Source: JADFOB01 sp046753625 (GTDB lineage Bacteria > Planctomycetota > Phycisphaerae > UBA1845). From it: DNA of 64,000 nucleotides. The notes below the pieces were generated by a model that searched no databases, had not been told where the DNA came from, and was given only the letters and a program-made list of their open reading frames with translations. The stretch covers positions 1 through 64,000 of the forward strand of contig JBHHUB010000001.1 of NCBI GenBank assembly GCA_046753625.1, read 5' to 3'. Made by a program: the position numbers and the translations under genes. Below, one piece after another: positions 25,536-34,403 of this stretch (its first letter is position 1; each line of letters starts with the position of its first letter).

Positions 25536-26904
25536 CCAGTTGCGCCATCAGCACGTTCACCATGCGGTCGAGGGACATGGCTCGCGAGCCCTTGATCCAG
25601 ACTGTGTCCCCGGCACGCACGATGGAGCACAGGTAGTGCCCGGCCTCCTCCTGCGATGGGAAACTCACGAGCCGATCGCCGCCCGCCCGCGCGCCGTACA
25701 GCCCGACCGCTTGCATCATCACGTTGCCCACGCCGATGATCTTCTCAATAGGCGACGCCAGTGCTTGTTCCAAGACCCGATCGTGCTGAGGCAAAGCGGC
25801 CTCGCCGAGTTCCAGCATGTCTCCCATGACCATGATCCGTCGCCCGCCGACCGCGCGAACCAGCGAGGCGACTGCGGCCGTCATGCTCGTGGGGTTCGCG
25901 TTGTACGCGTCATCAATGATGCTGACGCCGCCGACCAAGCGGCAGTCGGCGCGCCCCGGGGCCGCCTGAAAACTCGCCAGGCTTTGAATGATCTGTTTCG
26001 GAGCCAGCCCAAACCATCGCGCCACGCCGAAGACGACCGCCGCGTTGGTCGCGTGATGCCGTCCGGGCAGGGGCAATTCGACGTGGAATCGCCCGCCCAA
26101 TTCGAATGCCGTGTGTTCGATCGAACCTGTTGGATCGGTCACGCGAAGATCCACGTCTCGGCCGAAGCCGAACCGCATCAGGCGACCGCCTTGAAACCGG
26201 CGCAAGAACGGCAGAATCTCGGGTCGATCCACGTTGACGAACGCCGCTCCGTTCGGATTGACCTGTTCGAGCAGAGATGATTTTTCGTCGGCGATGGCCT
26301 CAATACTGCCGAACCCTTCCAGATGGGCCTCACCGATCGAGGTGATCACACCGACGTCGGGCGCCGCCACGGCGGCGAGCGCCGCGACCTCGCCACGGGC
26401 GTTGGATCCGATCTCGACGATCAGGTAGCGGTCCGTTTCCTGTGTGGACAAAATGGTGAGCGGCACGCCGAGGTCGTTGTTGAAACTGGCGGGCGCGGCC
26501 CGACCGGGGAGCTTCGCTTTCAACACGTGGTCCAGCATGAATTTCGTCGTCGTCTTGCCGTTGCTGCCGGTGATCGCCACGACCTTGGTGGTGTTCGGCA
26601 TGATCGATTCTCGGTAATGGCTCGCTAGTTTGTTGAGCGCCGCAATCGTGTCCTTAACGAGAATCCTCCGGCTGTTCGAGGGGGCCGCGCCGTTGGTGCA
26701 TTTTGAGACGAGGCAGCCTTCGGCGCCGCGCGCCAGAGCGGCTTCGACGAAGCGATGCCCGTCCATCCGGGCCCCGACGATCGCCACAAACAGATCGCCC
26801 GCCTGAACCTCGCGCGAATCCGTAACGACCCGCCGGACCACGCGATCGCGGTGGGGGGCGAAGCTCGCGCCGTCGACCGCGCCGGAGATGTCACCGAGGC
26901 TCAT
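25504..26904 (-). CDS. murF: UDP-N-acetylmuramoyl-tripeptide--D-alanyl-D-alanine ligase
   Basis: Mur ligase adding the D-Ala-D-Ala dipeptide. Motifs: DSREVQAGDLFVA, ATP loop AITGSNGKTTT, FNNDLGVPLT, the EAHLEGFGS block, and IIDDAYNANPTSM. ATG 26904 gives MSLGDISGAVDG. A GTG at 26913 would overlap the murE stop as GTGA and has GAGGTGG just upstream, so coupling to murE is likely whichever start is used. Length of about 466 residues is normal. Confidence 0.94.
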   Translation of the reverse strand: MSLGDISGAVDGASFAPHRDRVVRRVVTDSREVQAGDLFVAIVGARMDGHRFVEAALARGAEGCLVSKCTNGAAPSNSRRILVKDTIAALNKLASHYRESIMPNTTKVVAITGSNGKTTTKFMLDHVLKAKLPGRAAPASFNNDLGVPLTILSTQETDRYLIVEIGSNARGEVAALAAVAAPDVGVITSIGEAHLEGFGSIEAIADEKSSLLEQVNPNGAAFVNVDRPEILPFLRRFQGGRLMRFGFGRDVDLRVTDPTGSIEHTAFELGGRFHVELPLPGRHHATNAAVVFGVARWFGLAPKQIIQSLASFQAAPGRADCRLVGGVSIIDDAYNANPTSMTAAVASLVRAVGGRRIMVMGDMLELGEAALPQHDRVLEQALASPIEKIIGVGNVMMQAVGLYGARAGGDRLVSFPSQEEAGHYLCSIVRAGDTVWIKGSRAMSLDRMVNVLMAQLGETATATVST

Positions 26905-26909
26905 GGGAA

Positions 26910-28466
26910 TCACGCCACCACCTCGCTTACGGGGGTTCGGGATCGGGCACACGCCCTGGCGATGGCCACGTCGTCGAATTCGAGCACGGTGTCGCCGATC
27001 TGCTGAACCGCCTCGTGCCCCTTGCCGGCGATAAGGACCGTATCATCGGGCGCCGCCGATTCGATCGCACCTTGGATCGCCTTGCGCCGATCCACCTCCA
27101 CATGCAGCGCGCATTGGGGCGGTTGCGCGAATCCCATGACGATGTCGTCCAGGATCGCCCGCGGCGCTTCGTGGCGCGGATTGTCGCTCGTCACCCAAAC
27201 CTCATCGCACAGCCGCTCTGCGACGGCCGCCATCCTGGGGCGTTTGGTCCGATCGCGGTCTCCCCCGCAACCAAAAACGCAAATCAGTCGCCCTCGCGTG
27301 AGCGGGGCGAGCGTACCCAGCGCATGGGCAAGAGCGTCGTCGGTGTGGGCGTAATCGACGAGAACCGAGAACGGGCTGTCCGCGGAAACCGCCGACTGCA
27401 AGCGACCGGGGACGCCGGCGACGCGTTCGATGCCTTCTTTGATGGCGTCATGACTCACGCCGAGCAGGCTGGCCGCGGCCGCGGCGGCGAGCGCGTTGGC
27501 TACGTTGTACCGACCGGGCAAGTGGACGCGGACCGTGAACCCAAAGCGTTTGCCGCGGATGATCGCTTGGGTTGAGTGGATGTCTGCGTCGAGGATCTCC
27601 GCGCGGAAGTCGGCCGAAGTGCGATCCAAGGCGAAGGTGCGCACCCGCCCGCGCGCCGCGTCCATGACCGTTCGAGCCGCGGGATCATCCAAGTTGACAA
27701 CGGCCCAGGCGTTGGTTCGCTGATTGGCGAACAGCCGACATTTGGACTCGAGGTAGGCCTCATGCGTTTTGTGGTAGTCGAGATGGTCGCCGCTGAGGTT
27801 CGTAAAGACGGTGGCGTCAAAATCGAGCCCGTCGGTGCGCCGTTGATCCAGGGCGTGCGATGACACTTCGAGCACACCATAACGTGCGCCGGCGGCGGTT
27901 GAGCCGGCCAGGTGGCGGCAAAGCTCGATCGGCCCCGGCGTGGTCAGCGGTGCGTTAAGACGTCGATCCGTCAAATCGTATTCGATCGTTCCCAGCAGGG
28001 CGGTCTTGGCGCCCCGCGCCTGCAGGATGGACCGAAGAAACCACGTTGTCGTGGATTTTCCGTTGGTTCCCGTGACGCCGACCAGACGCAATCGGGGTCG
28101 GTCGGGGGCGTTGATTTCAAAGAAGGTCGCCGCCAGCCGCGCCAGTGCCAGGCGCGTGTCGGATACGAGGACGCGGGCGATGGGGGGCTCTACCGGCAAG
28201 TCGTGCTCGACGATGACCGCGGCGGCCCCGCGCCGGATGGCGTCGTCCAGGAAATCATGTCCGTCGCCGTTCAGCCCGCGCACGGCCACAAAACAGGCTC
28301 CGGGTGTTACGTGCCTTGAGTCGTCGCATAGTGCCGTTATATTGGCACCTCTTGCGGGGGTCAGGACGCATCGCGGCCGGGGGGCGCCCGCCTCGATCAG
28401 ACTTTTCTCAAGCAGATCGAGAAACGACCACCATCGCGCGGCGGCTTCATGGTTGGCTCTGTTCAT
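26910..28466 (-). CDS. murE: UDP-N-acetylmuramoyl-tripeptide synthetase (meso-DAP type)
   Basis: 518-residue Mur ligase adding the third stem-peptide residue. Motifs: DDSRHVTPGACFVA, ATP loop VTGTNGKSTTT, the EVSSHALDQRR and TNLSGDHLDYH blocks, VDYAHTDDAL, and SDNPRHE. The DNPR motif is the marker for meso-diaminopimelate, so the stem peptide is probably DAP-type. Coupled to murF by the overlap at 26910-26913. A 313-bp gap separates it from ftsI. Confidence 0.94.
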   Translation of the reverse strand: MNRANHEAAARWWSFLDLLEKSLIEAGAPRPRCVLTPARGANITALCDDSRHVTPGACFVAVRGLNGDGHDFLDDAIRRGAAAVIVEHDLPVEPPIARVLVSDTRLALARLAATFFEINAPDRPRLRLVGVTGTNGKSTTTWFLRSILQARGAKTALLGTIEYDLTDRRLNAPLTTPGPIELCRHLAGSTAAGARYGVLEVSSHALDQRRTDGLDFDATVFTNLSGDHLDYHKTHEAYLESKCRLFANQRTNAWAVVNLDDPAARTVMDAARGRVRTFALDRTSADFRAEILDADIHSTQAIIRGKRFGFTVRVHLPGRYNVANALAAAAAASLLGVSHDAIKEGIERVAGVPGRLQSAVSADSPFSVLVDYAHTDDALAHALGTLAPLTRGRLICVFGCGGDRDRTKRPRMAAVAERLCDEVWVTSDNPRHEAPRAILDDIVMGFAQPPQCALHVEVDRRKAIQGAIESAAPDDTVLIAGKGHEAVQQIGDTVLEFDDVAIARACARSRTPVSEVVA

Positions 28467-28779
28467 CCCTGATCACACACAACACGTCTTGTCCTGGCAC
28501 GTCCGGCCCTGACGGGGCCGTACTGTAGCCAAAGATGCCCCTTTTTTCACGTTCGCTCGGTGATGTTTCGCCGCCTTTTCTTCTGCGATGAAGTGGTCGC
28601 TCCTGTGATAAACCAACAACCAACAGGCCCGGCGTTGAACCCTTCGAGCTACAGCAAGCCCGGTGACATCCCACCGTGCGTGTCCGCAGGCTGGCGCCGA
28701 CGGCTCTGATTCGGGGCGCCGAAAGTCCGCAGGCTGGCGCCGGCGGTTTCGAAACGGCGTACCGGAGCTGCCGGAATCA
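28467..28779. other. intergenic gap between ftsI and murE with degenerate repeat
   Basis: 313 bp inside an otherwise tightly packed cluster. It holds a degenerate copy of the dispersed repeat (28682-28742). The remainder shows no gene, terminator or clear promoter; it may carry an internal promoter for murE. Confidence 0.5.
28682..28742 (+). repeat. degenerate copy of the dispersed repeat with an 18-bp direct duplication
   Basis: GTCCGCAGGCTGGCGCCG occurs at 28682-28699 and again at 28725-28742. The stretch between, with GGCTCTGATTCG and CCGAAAGT, matches the middle of the 100-bp repeat with gaps. Its orientation again places it 3' of a gene (ftsI, minus strand). Confidence 0.55.
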
Positions 28780-30513
28780 TCAGGGGCCCATGGCAACCTG
28801 CCGATCCGCTGGGACTTGCAGGTATGCCAGGGTTGTCCCCAGGATCCTGCTCACCGCCGGGGCAGCCACGGTGGCGCCGTAATAGCCTTTCTTCATGTTG
28901 GGCCGCCGGACCATGACCACGGCCGCGACTTGCGGATTGCGCACGGGCGCGGCGCCCATGAAGGTCGAGAGGTACGCACCGGGCTCATACCCACTGCGAT
29001 CCGGTTTCAGCAATTTGACCGTACCCGTCTTGCCCAGCGCGCGGTACGGCCCTTGAAAATGGGTTCTGGCTCCGCCGTGTTCCACGACCGACACCATTGC
29101 CGTTTGGACCATATATCGCGCAACCTCCGGTCGAACGACCCTGCGGACGGCTTCCGCGCCGGCATGCGACTGGACCACCGTCCCATCGGGCCGGCTCAAC
29201 TCCTTGACCAGATGGGGCTTGATGAGCACGCCGTCGTTGAGCAAACAGCAAAGCCCCGTAATCAGTTGAAGGGGGGTGACCGATACTTCGTAGCCGAACG
29301 ACACCGACGTCGTCGACAAGTCGTTCCATTTCGAAAGGCTGTGTACGATGCCCGAGCATTCGCCGACCAGTTCGATGCCGGTGCGCGTCCCGAAGCCAAA
29401 ACCCTTGATTGTCGCATAGAGCAGATCGTTACCCATACGCTCAGCGATCTGCCCCATGCCGATGTTGCTGCTCTTCGTGATGATTCCGGTAAGGTCCAAC
29501 AGCCCGTATGGGTGGGTATCCTGTACCAGTCGGCTGCCGAAGCGGAATCGGCCCATGTGGCAGTCTATTTCTTCCGTTAAAGTCACCAGCCCCCGATCCA
29601 ACGCACCGGAGGCGATGAAGGGCTTGAATGTGCTGCCCGGTTCGACGGGGTCGGTGATGGCCCGGTTGCGACGCGTTCCCGCCGGAACACTCATGGGCTT
29701 ATTCGGGTCGAACGTTGGATAACAGGCCATCGCCAGAATTTCACCCGTGGCGGGCGCCATGACAATGGCCACACCGCTTCGGGCTTCGAATTCGGTTACG
29801 GATTGTTCGAGGGCGGCTTCCGTGACGCGCTGGATTTCCGCATCCACGGTGAGCACGAGGTTGCCGCCGTCGACGGGAGGCCGACCGGCGTGTTCACCAT
29901 GCCACAGCGCCCGCCGCTTGGCGTCTCGAATGGATTCGATGCGACCGTCGCGCCCCGCCAGATGCTCATCCAGCGCCAACTCGATGCCTTCCAAGCCGTG
30001 TCCATCGGCTCCGACAAACCCCAGCACGTGCGCCAGGGACGTACCCATCGGGTAGACCCGTGCCGCGCGGCGCGAGAGCCCCGCGCCGGGCTGTTTCATC
30101 TGCGCCACGGCCTCGGCCGTCACGGGGTCCACGCGTTTGGCGACGATCAAATAGCGAGCATTCGGTTGGGCTTGGATCCGCTCCAGGAGATGTTCCGGGG
30201 CGACGTTGATCCGCGCGCCCAGTTCAGCGGCGAAAGCCTCGGCATCGGCCACCACCTTGGCGTCGATGAACACGTCCGGGAGGAACCGCGTGGTCGCCAG
30301 AACACGACCACGCCGATCGAGAATGTGTCCGCGGCGTGAGGGTAGGACGGATCGGCTTTCCTGCTGGCGCTTCGCGATGGCCAGTAGCGTGGCCCGGCGA
30401 GCCGTGTTGATGTGGATGAGCCGGCCCAAGAGCCCCACAAAAGCCAGAAGGGTCAGTGCAAGCAGCACGGTTCCCGTGGTACGTTGCCGTTGGCTGTCCG
30501 GTCTGATTGGCAT
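28780..30513 (-). CDS. ftsI: class B penicillin-binding protein (septal transpeptidase)
   Basis: 577 residues: short basic N-terminus, one membrane helix (about 16-33), a pedestal domain starting RRGHILDRRGRVLA, and a transpeptidase domain with active-site STFK (294-297), SSN (348-350) and KTGT (495-498). It cross-links peptidoglycan at the septum together with FtsW. It follows ftsL by 120 bp. No PASTA domains are visible. Confidence 0.93.
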   Translation of the reverse strand: MPIRPDSQRQRTTGTVLLALTLLAFVGLLGRLIHINTARRATLLAIAKRQQESRSVLPSRRGHILDRRGRVLATTRFLPDVFIDAKVVADAEAFAAELGARINVAPEHLLERIQAQPNARYLIVAKRVDPVTAEAVAQMKQPGAGLSRRAARVYPMGTSLAHVLGFVGADGHGLEGIELALDEHLAGRDGRIESIRDAKRRALWHGEHAGRPPVDGGNLVLTVDAEIQRVTEAALEQSVTEFEARSGVAIVMAPATGEILAMACYPTFDPNKPMSVPAGTRRNRAITDPVEPGSTFKPFIASGALDRGLVTLTEEIDCHMGRFRFGSRLVQDTHPYGLLDLTGIITKSSNIGMGQIAERMGNDLLYATIKGFGFGTRTGIELVGECSGIVHSLSKWNDLSTTSVSFGYEVSVTPLQLITGLCCLLNDGVLIKPHLVKELSRPDGTVVQSHAGAEAVRRVVRPEVARYMVQTAMVSVVEHGGARTHFQGPYRALGKTGTVKLLKPDRSGYEPGAYLSTFMGAAPVRNPQVAAVVMVRRPNMKKGYYGATVAAPAVSRILGTTLAYLQVPADRQVAMGP

Positions 30514-30633
30514 CGCATCCCCTACTCGATCGTTTCCTCGTCCGGTTCCGACTCGCAGAACCGAGGGGCACCGTTTCGTCCGGCGGCCTGGTGTCCGGTC
30601 GATGTCGGCATCGAACCGGCACGCCGAACGCGG

Positions 30634-30909
30634 TTACTGCCGGGCAACATGCGTCGCCGCAGCTTGGGGGGGCGCCGGCGGGACCACGCTCTCGTCAAAG
30701 CGAATTACCCGGTTACGGATTTCGTCGGGCGTCCTGAGCCGGGCCACCCGTGCCTGAATCGACCAGAGCCGACGACGCGCTTCCACTTGCTTGAGCTCCA
30801 TCCGCACGGCGGTCGCGGCCGCCCGCGTTTGCAAGGTACGTACATGAACCAGCCCCAGGGCCAGGGCACCAAACGCAACGAGCAAGAACGCGGCGCGCTG
30901 CGTGGTCAA
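30634..30909 (-). CDS. ftsL: FtsL-like cell division protein
   Basis: 91 residues: one N-terminal membrane helix (about 5-22) and a coiled-coil stretch (ELKQVEARRRLWSIQARVARL), the FtsL layout. Sequence similarity alone is weak. Position between rsmH and ftsI and the 4-base ATGA overlap with the upstream LysM gene support the call. FtsL forms the FtsQLB bridge of the divisome with FtsQ. Confidence 0.7.
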   Translation of the reverse strand: MTTQRAAFLLVAFGALALGLVHVRTLQTRAAATAVRMELKQVEARRRLWSIQARVARLRTPDEIRNRVIRFDESVVPPAPPQAAATHVARQ

Positions 30910-31895
30910 CGTCGCGCTCCTCCTGCGGACGCGACCCGGCGACCGGGGAGCCTGATGCGCACGCCCGGTCGAATCATGTCGGGCTTGGGAAACTTATCCT
31001 TGTTGAGCTCGAAGATTTCCCGCCAGCGGGATTCGTCGCCGAGCTGCTCCCGCGCGATCTTGGCGTAGCGGTCATTCTTCTGAATTTCGTACCATGGCGT
31101 ATCCCCGGGCTCCGACCTCTCCTGGCGGTGGATGTCCTGGCCCGCTGCCGGCGAAGCGGGAACGCGGTGCGCCCCAGCGCTACGAGGCCCGTCGAACCCC
31201 GCAACCGGAGGAAGCGTGATGTTCAAGCCCGCACGTAGCTTGTCCACGCTCGGCAGCACGGCTCGATTCGCATCGAAGATGGCATTGATGACGGTTCGAG
31301 ATCCGCTCCCGTAGAACAAACGTGCGATCTTTGAAAGCGAGTCCCCTGAAGCCACCGTGTAGGCCATGCCAGGCCGATTGGCCCGCTCTTTCGCCGATCG
31401 GGCCGACAAGACGGCCGGCTCAGGCGGAGGCCCCGGCCGGTTTTGCTCTGCTGCGCGGCCTGGTAGTGCGCTGGTCGCTTGAGCCAGATGCTGGCGCTCA
31501 ACCTGGGCGGCCAGCTCGTCGAGCCGACGTTCCAGTTCGGCGCGGCTGGCGGACGTCCATGCAGGATCCATGTTGGTTCTTGCGGGGCGGTCCTCGGTAA
31601 ACTGCTCGTTTCGTTCAGGCCTCCCGCCGGCAGCGGGCCGCGTTGCGGTCGGAGCATCCACCGGAGGAATCGCGTCGTCCGCGGTAGCGTGTCGTCGCCA
31701 ACCGGTACCCGGGTTACTGCCGTTGGCTTCGGGCGTGGTCTGTGCCGGTGGGGCGGAGTGGGCCGGGCGCGAATCGGCGCGCACGCCCAAATCTTCGTTG
31801 CTGAATCGCTCGTTGCCGCGATTGGTGAGGATGACCGCAAAACAAACGATAAAGGCCAGCCCCGCAAGCAATCCGACTTTGGTTTCTTGTGCCAT
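30906..31895 (-). CDS. LysM-domain membrane-anchored protein inside the dcw cluster
   Basis: 329 residues: an N-terminal membrane helix (about 7-24), a low-complexity Pro/Ala/Thr linker with a short coiled coil (ELERRLDELAAQVERQ), then two LysM domains (YTVASGDSLSKIARLFYG..., about 177-228, and WYEIQKNDRYAKIAREQLG..., about 267-317). LysM binds N-acetylglucosamine in peptidoglycan. It lies between rsmH and ftsL, where most bacteria have no gene, and overlaps ftsL by ATGA, so it is presumably made together with the divisome and anchored facing the wall. Confidence 0.85.
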   Translation of the reverse strand: MAQETKVGLLAGLAFIVCFAVILTNRGNERFSNEDLGVRADSRPAHSAPPAQTTPEANGSNPGTGWRRHATADDAIPPVDAPTATRPAAGGRPERNEQFTEDRPARTNMDPAWTSASRAELERRLDELAAQVERQHLAQATSALPGRAAEQNRPGPPPEPAVLSARSAKERANRPGMAYTVASGDSLSKIARLFYGSGSRTVINAIFDANRAVLPSVDKLRAGLNITLPPVAGFDGPRSAGAHRVPASPAAGQDIHRQERSEPGDTPWYEIQKNDRYAKIAREQLGDESRWREIFELNKDKFPKPDMIRPGVRIRLPGRRVASAGGARR

Positions 31896-32044
31896 GGCAA
31901 TGCCTCCGGGCCCTGATGCTCTGTCACACTCGCTGTGACGACGTTTTCTGAGTCATTCGTAAGCCCAGCCGCCCTCGACCGGGAGTTCGCCCACCCACGA
32001 CGGCGTTTCGCCGGCCGCGCCATCCCATCCACATTGACGGTGCG

Positions 32045-32995
32045 TCACCCGGTTTCCAGAGCCGGGCGTGTCTCGAGGCGTCGCGCCACGCGGAGTTTCG
32101 CGCTGCGTGATCGAGGATTTCGCTCACGCTCCTCGGGCGATGCAATCACTGGTTTTTTGGTCAGCAATTCGTAGGTGCCTTCCGACTTACGCTTTCGAAA
32201 ATTGAGTTTGACCGGTTTATCCTCAACACTGTGAAACGCGATGATTGCGATTCGGCCTCCCGGTTTGAGCACGTTCGGCGCGGCCTGGAGAAACGCCGCC
32301 AACGCGCCCGGCTCATCGTTGACCGCCATGCGCAGCGCTTGAAACGTTCGCGTGGCCGGGTGAATTCTGGATCGTCGGGACGACGGATCGCGAACCCCCA
32401 ACGCACGGCAGGTGATTTCGGCCAGGCGACCGGTGGTGGTAATCCGCCGGTCGCGTCGCTGCCGGCAGATATGCCTGGCGATGCGGCGGCTTTTCATTTC
32501 CTGCGCGTTGAAGTAAATCAGATCGGCCAGCTCCCGTTCCGAAAGGCGATTCACCAGGTCCGAGGCGGTCACCTCGAGCCGCGGATCTAAGCGCATATCC
32601 AGTGGGCCATCCTGCTGAAAGGACAGCCCGCGTTCCGGGTCATCGAGCTGGGTCGAACTTACGCCCAAATCGGCCAGCACGACGTCCACATGTTCTACGT
32701 TTTGCGCCGCCAGCACAGCTCGAATTCTGCGGTAGTTCTCGTGGACCAGGTCGATTCGACAAGTGCACCCGGCCAATGCCGCTCGGGCAATCGAAAGGTT
32801 GCCCGGATCGACATCCAGTCCGATCAGCCGCCCCTTGGGGCCCAGGCGCTGCGCCAGCATGCGCGCGTGACCGCCGGAGCCTACCGTCGCATCCACAACG
32901 GTGTCGCCCGCCTCGACGGGCAGAAAACCGGCGATTTCTTCGGGAAGTACCGGAATATGTACCAACGGCTTGCTGGACTCCGGCACCGTTCCCAT
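32045..32995 (-). CDS. rsmH: 16S rRNA (cytosine(1402)-N(4))-methyltransferase
   Basis: SAM-dependent methyltransferase of 316 residues (MraW). Motifs: HIPVLPEE near the start, SAM loop VVDATVGSGGHARML, VDVVLADLGVSS, MRLDPR and IAIIAFHSVEDKPVK. ATG 32995 is preferred over the GTG one codon upstream. It follows mraZ but with a 440-bp gap. The ATG shares its A with the stop of a small upstream frame (TGATG). Confidence 0.94.
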   Translation of the reverse strand: MGTVPESSKPLVHIPVLPEEIAGFLPVEAGDTVVDATVGSGGHARMLAQRLGPKGRLIGLDVDPGNLSIARAALAGCTCRIDLVHENYRRIRAVLAAQNVEHVDVVLADLGVSSTQLDDPERGLSFQQDGPLDMRLDPRLEVTASDLVNRLSERELADLIYFNAQEMKSRRIARHICRQRRDRRITTTGRLAEITCRALGVRDPSSRRSRIHPATRTFQALRMAVNDEPGALAAFLQAAPNVLKPGGRIAIIAFHSVEDKPVKLNFRKRKSEGTYELLTKKPVIASPEERERNPRSRSAKLRVARRLETRPALETG

Positions 32996-33249
32996 CACTT
33001 ACCAACAAAAGGAGAAGGAGGCTGCCACTCATCCGTGACGACAGCGCTCCCATTCCCGTGGAGCTTTTCAAAACCAACCAACGCGAACCCACAGTGCCTC
33101 CGTCCAAGAGGCCGGCCGCAGTTGTTTGTACCCAGCGGACCGAGTAATCCCCGTACGCCGCTTTGATCAGCCACACACTCCACTAACGATCGCGGATCGG
33201 CGACTCCCTTCGCCTCCTCAACCACGATCGAAACGAATTCGTGAAACAT
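32995..33249 (-). CDS. small uncertain frame between mraZ and rsmH
   Basis: 84 codons from ATG 33249, starting MFHEFVSIVVEEAKGVADP and ending with a TGA that overlaps the rsmH ATG as TGATG, an arrangement typical of translational coupling. The first 30 residues look protein-like; the middle is Gly/Arg-rich and less convincing. No good ribosome site. The rest of the gap (33250-33437) shows nothing recognisable. Could equally be a leader or non-coding spacer. Confidence 0.25.
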   Translation of the reverse strand: MFHEFVSIVVEEAKGVADPRSLVECVADQSGVRGLLGPLGTNNCGRPLGRRHCGFALVGFEKLHGNGSAVVTDEWQPPSPFVGK

Positions 33250-33437
33250 TCGCCCGCCAAAGAACCTTTGCCCGAGAAGACGAGGTCGCCACTGCAGAGA
33301 CCTCTACCGCGCCGAGAGGCAGCCTCCGCCTTATTATCCCTCGCCCTCTTCGAAAGCTGCACGTCTTGGGACGCTCGCTTCATCCACTCGCTACGGTTCC
33401 GAATCCTTTCGGGCCGCAAACAGGCATAAGCCCCACG

Positions 33438-33908
33438 TCAATCCGTTGACCCGGGGCGTCTGCGCAAGAAACTTTGCCACTGGGGCCAATCCTCACCCTC
33501 CCAGTCGATACCCAAATCGCGATCCAACGCCGCGCGGTTCCATATTTCGATGCGATTCTTCTGGCCGATGAGGTAGACTTCCTCGCCGAGTCCGGCTTTG
33601 CGCCGAAGTCGGTCGGGAAGCACGATACGGCCTTGCTTGTCGATCTCCACGGGCGATGCCAGGGAATAGAACTGCAATTCGAAGCGCCGTGCGTCGGGTC
33701 CGGTGCTGTACTCCGTCTCCAGACGCGAGGCCAACTCCTCGAATCCGCGGGTGGTGAAGATGGCAAGGGTTCCGATGGACTCCGCCAATGTGACGTAGAG
33801 GGTAGTTCCTTCCCGCTCGGGATCGACGACGCAACGTAGTTGGGCCGGCAATTGGACCCGATTCTTCGCATCGATCGTCCTCTCAAACTGTCCCGCGAAT
33901 AGCCGCAT
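33438..33908 (-). CDS. mraZ: transcriptional regulator MraZ
   Basis: 156 residues with two AbrB-like repeats, the first around FERTIDAKNRVQLPAQLR and the second around VEIDKQGRIVLPDRLRR. MraZ binds repeated TGG boxes in its own promoter and controls the dcw cluster. ATG 33908 gives the usual MRLFAGQFE start; a GTG at 33941 in frame would fall inside the operator. First gene of the cluster, preceded by a well-formed box array. Confidence 0.92.
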   Translation of the reverse strand: MRLFAGQFERTIDAKNRVQLPAQLRCVVDPEREGTTLYVTLAESIGTLAIFTTRGFEELASRLETEYSTGPDARRFELQFYSLASPVEIDKQGRIVLPDRLRRKAGLGEEVYLIGQKNRIEIWNRAALDRDLGIDWEGEDWPQWQSFLRRRPGSTD

Positions 33909-33914
33909 AAGGCT

Positions 33915-33979
33915 TAAACATCGGTAACCACTTCTTGCCACTTATCGACAAAATCTACCATCGCTACCCACAAAGGCAA
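33915..33979 (-). promoter_or_regulatory. MraZ operator array overlapping a sigma70-like promoter
   Basis: Reading the minus strand, units begin every 10 bp: TGGGTA (33970), TGGTAG (33960), TGTCGA (33950), TGGCAA (33940), TGGTTA (33930), TGTTTA (33920). Four are TGG boxes, two are degenerate TGT. This is the spacing of known MraZ boxes. A -35 TTGCCT (33974-33979) and -10 TAGATT (33952-33957) 16 bp apart overlap the first two boxes, so MraZ bound here would block its own promoter. Confidence 0.6.
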
Positions 33980-34403
33980 GAGGAAAAAACGAGGAAGAGA
34001 AAAGATAAGGAGCTTTCCCCATTAGAGTGCTTCAGGCATCCACAATATGTACCGCTGCAAGCTAGCACAAGCACGACATGGGGAGCGTGGTCGTCATGAT
34101 CGCAAGAAATGAAGGCAGAATTTGCGCGGTTCGGACTAAGGACGTTCGTTCGAATCACAAGTGGATTGTCCCCACGTGGCGGCGTGATCTATTGGTGAAA
34201 TTCAGCACAAAATCATATCTAATTGAAAGTTATCATCGGAAAGGCGGAGCAAAATGGAGCCGGGGCAACGCATGCCTGGTTGCGGCGAGTCACGGACGCG
34301 CTGGTTTGGATGGCCATGCGCTGATGTGCGTGGCCAAACCCTGTAGTTTTGCTTGCGGCTCAGATACGAGGAAAGGCAGCGCGGCATTGCAACGGCGGCG
34401 GAG
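33980..34403. other. intergenic region upstream of mraZ
   Basis: About 425 bp between the mraZ promoter and the end of the GT4 gene. It is less GC-rich than its surroundings around 34185-34240. No gene, repeat or terminator recognised. Confidence 0.4.
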
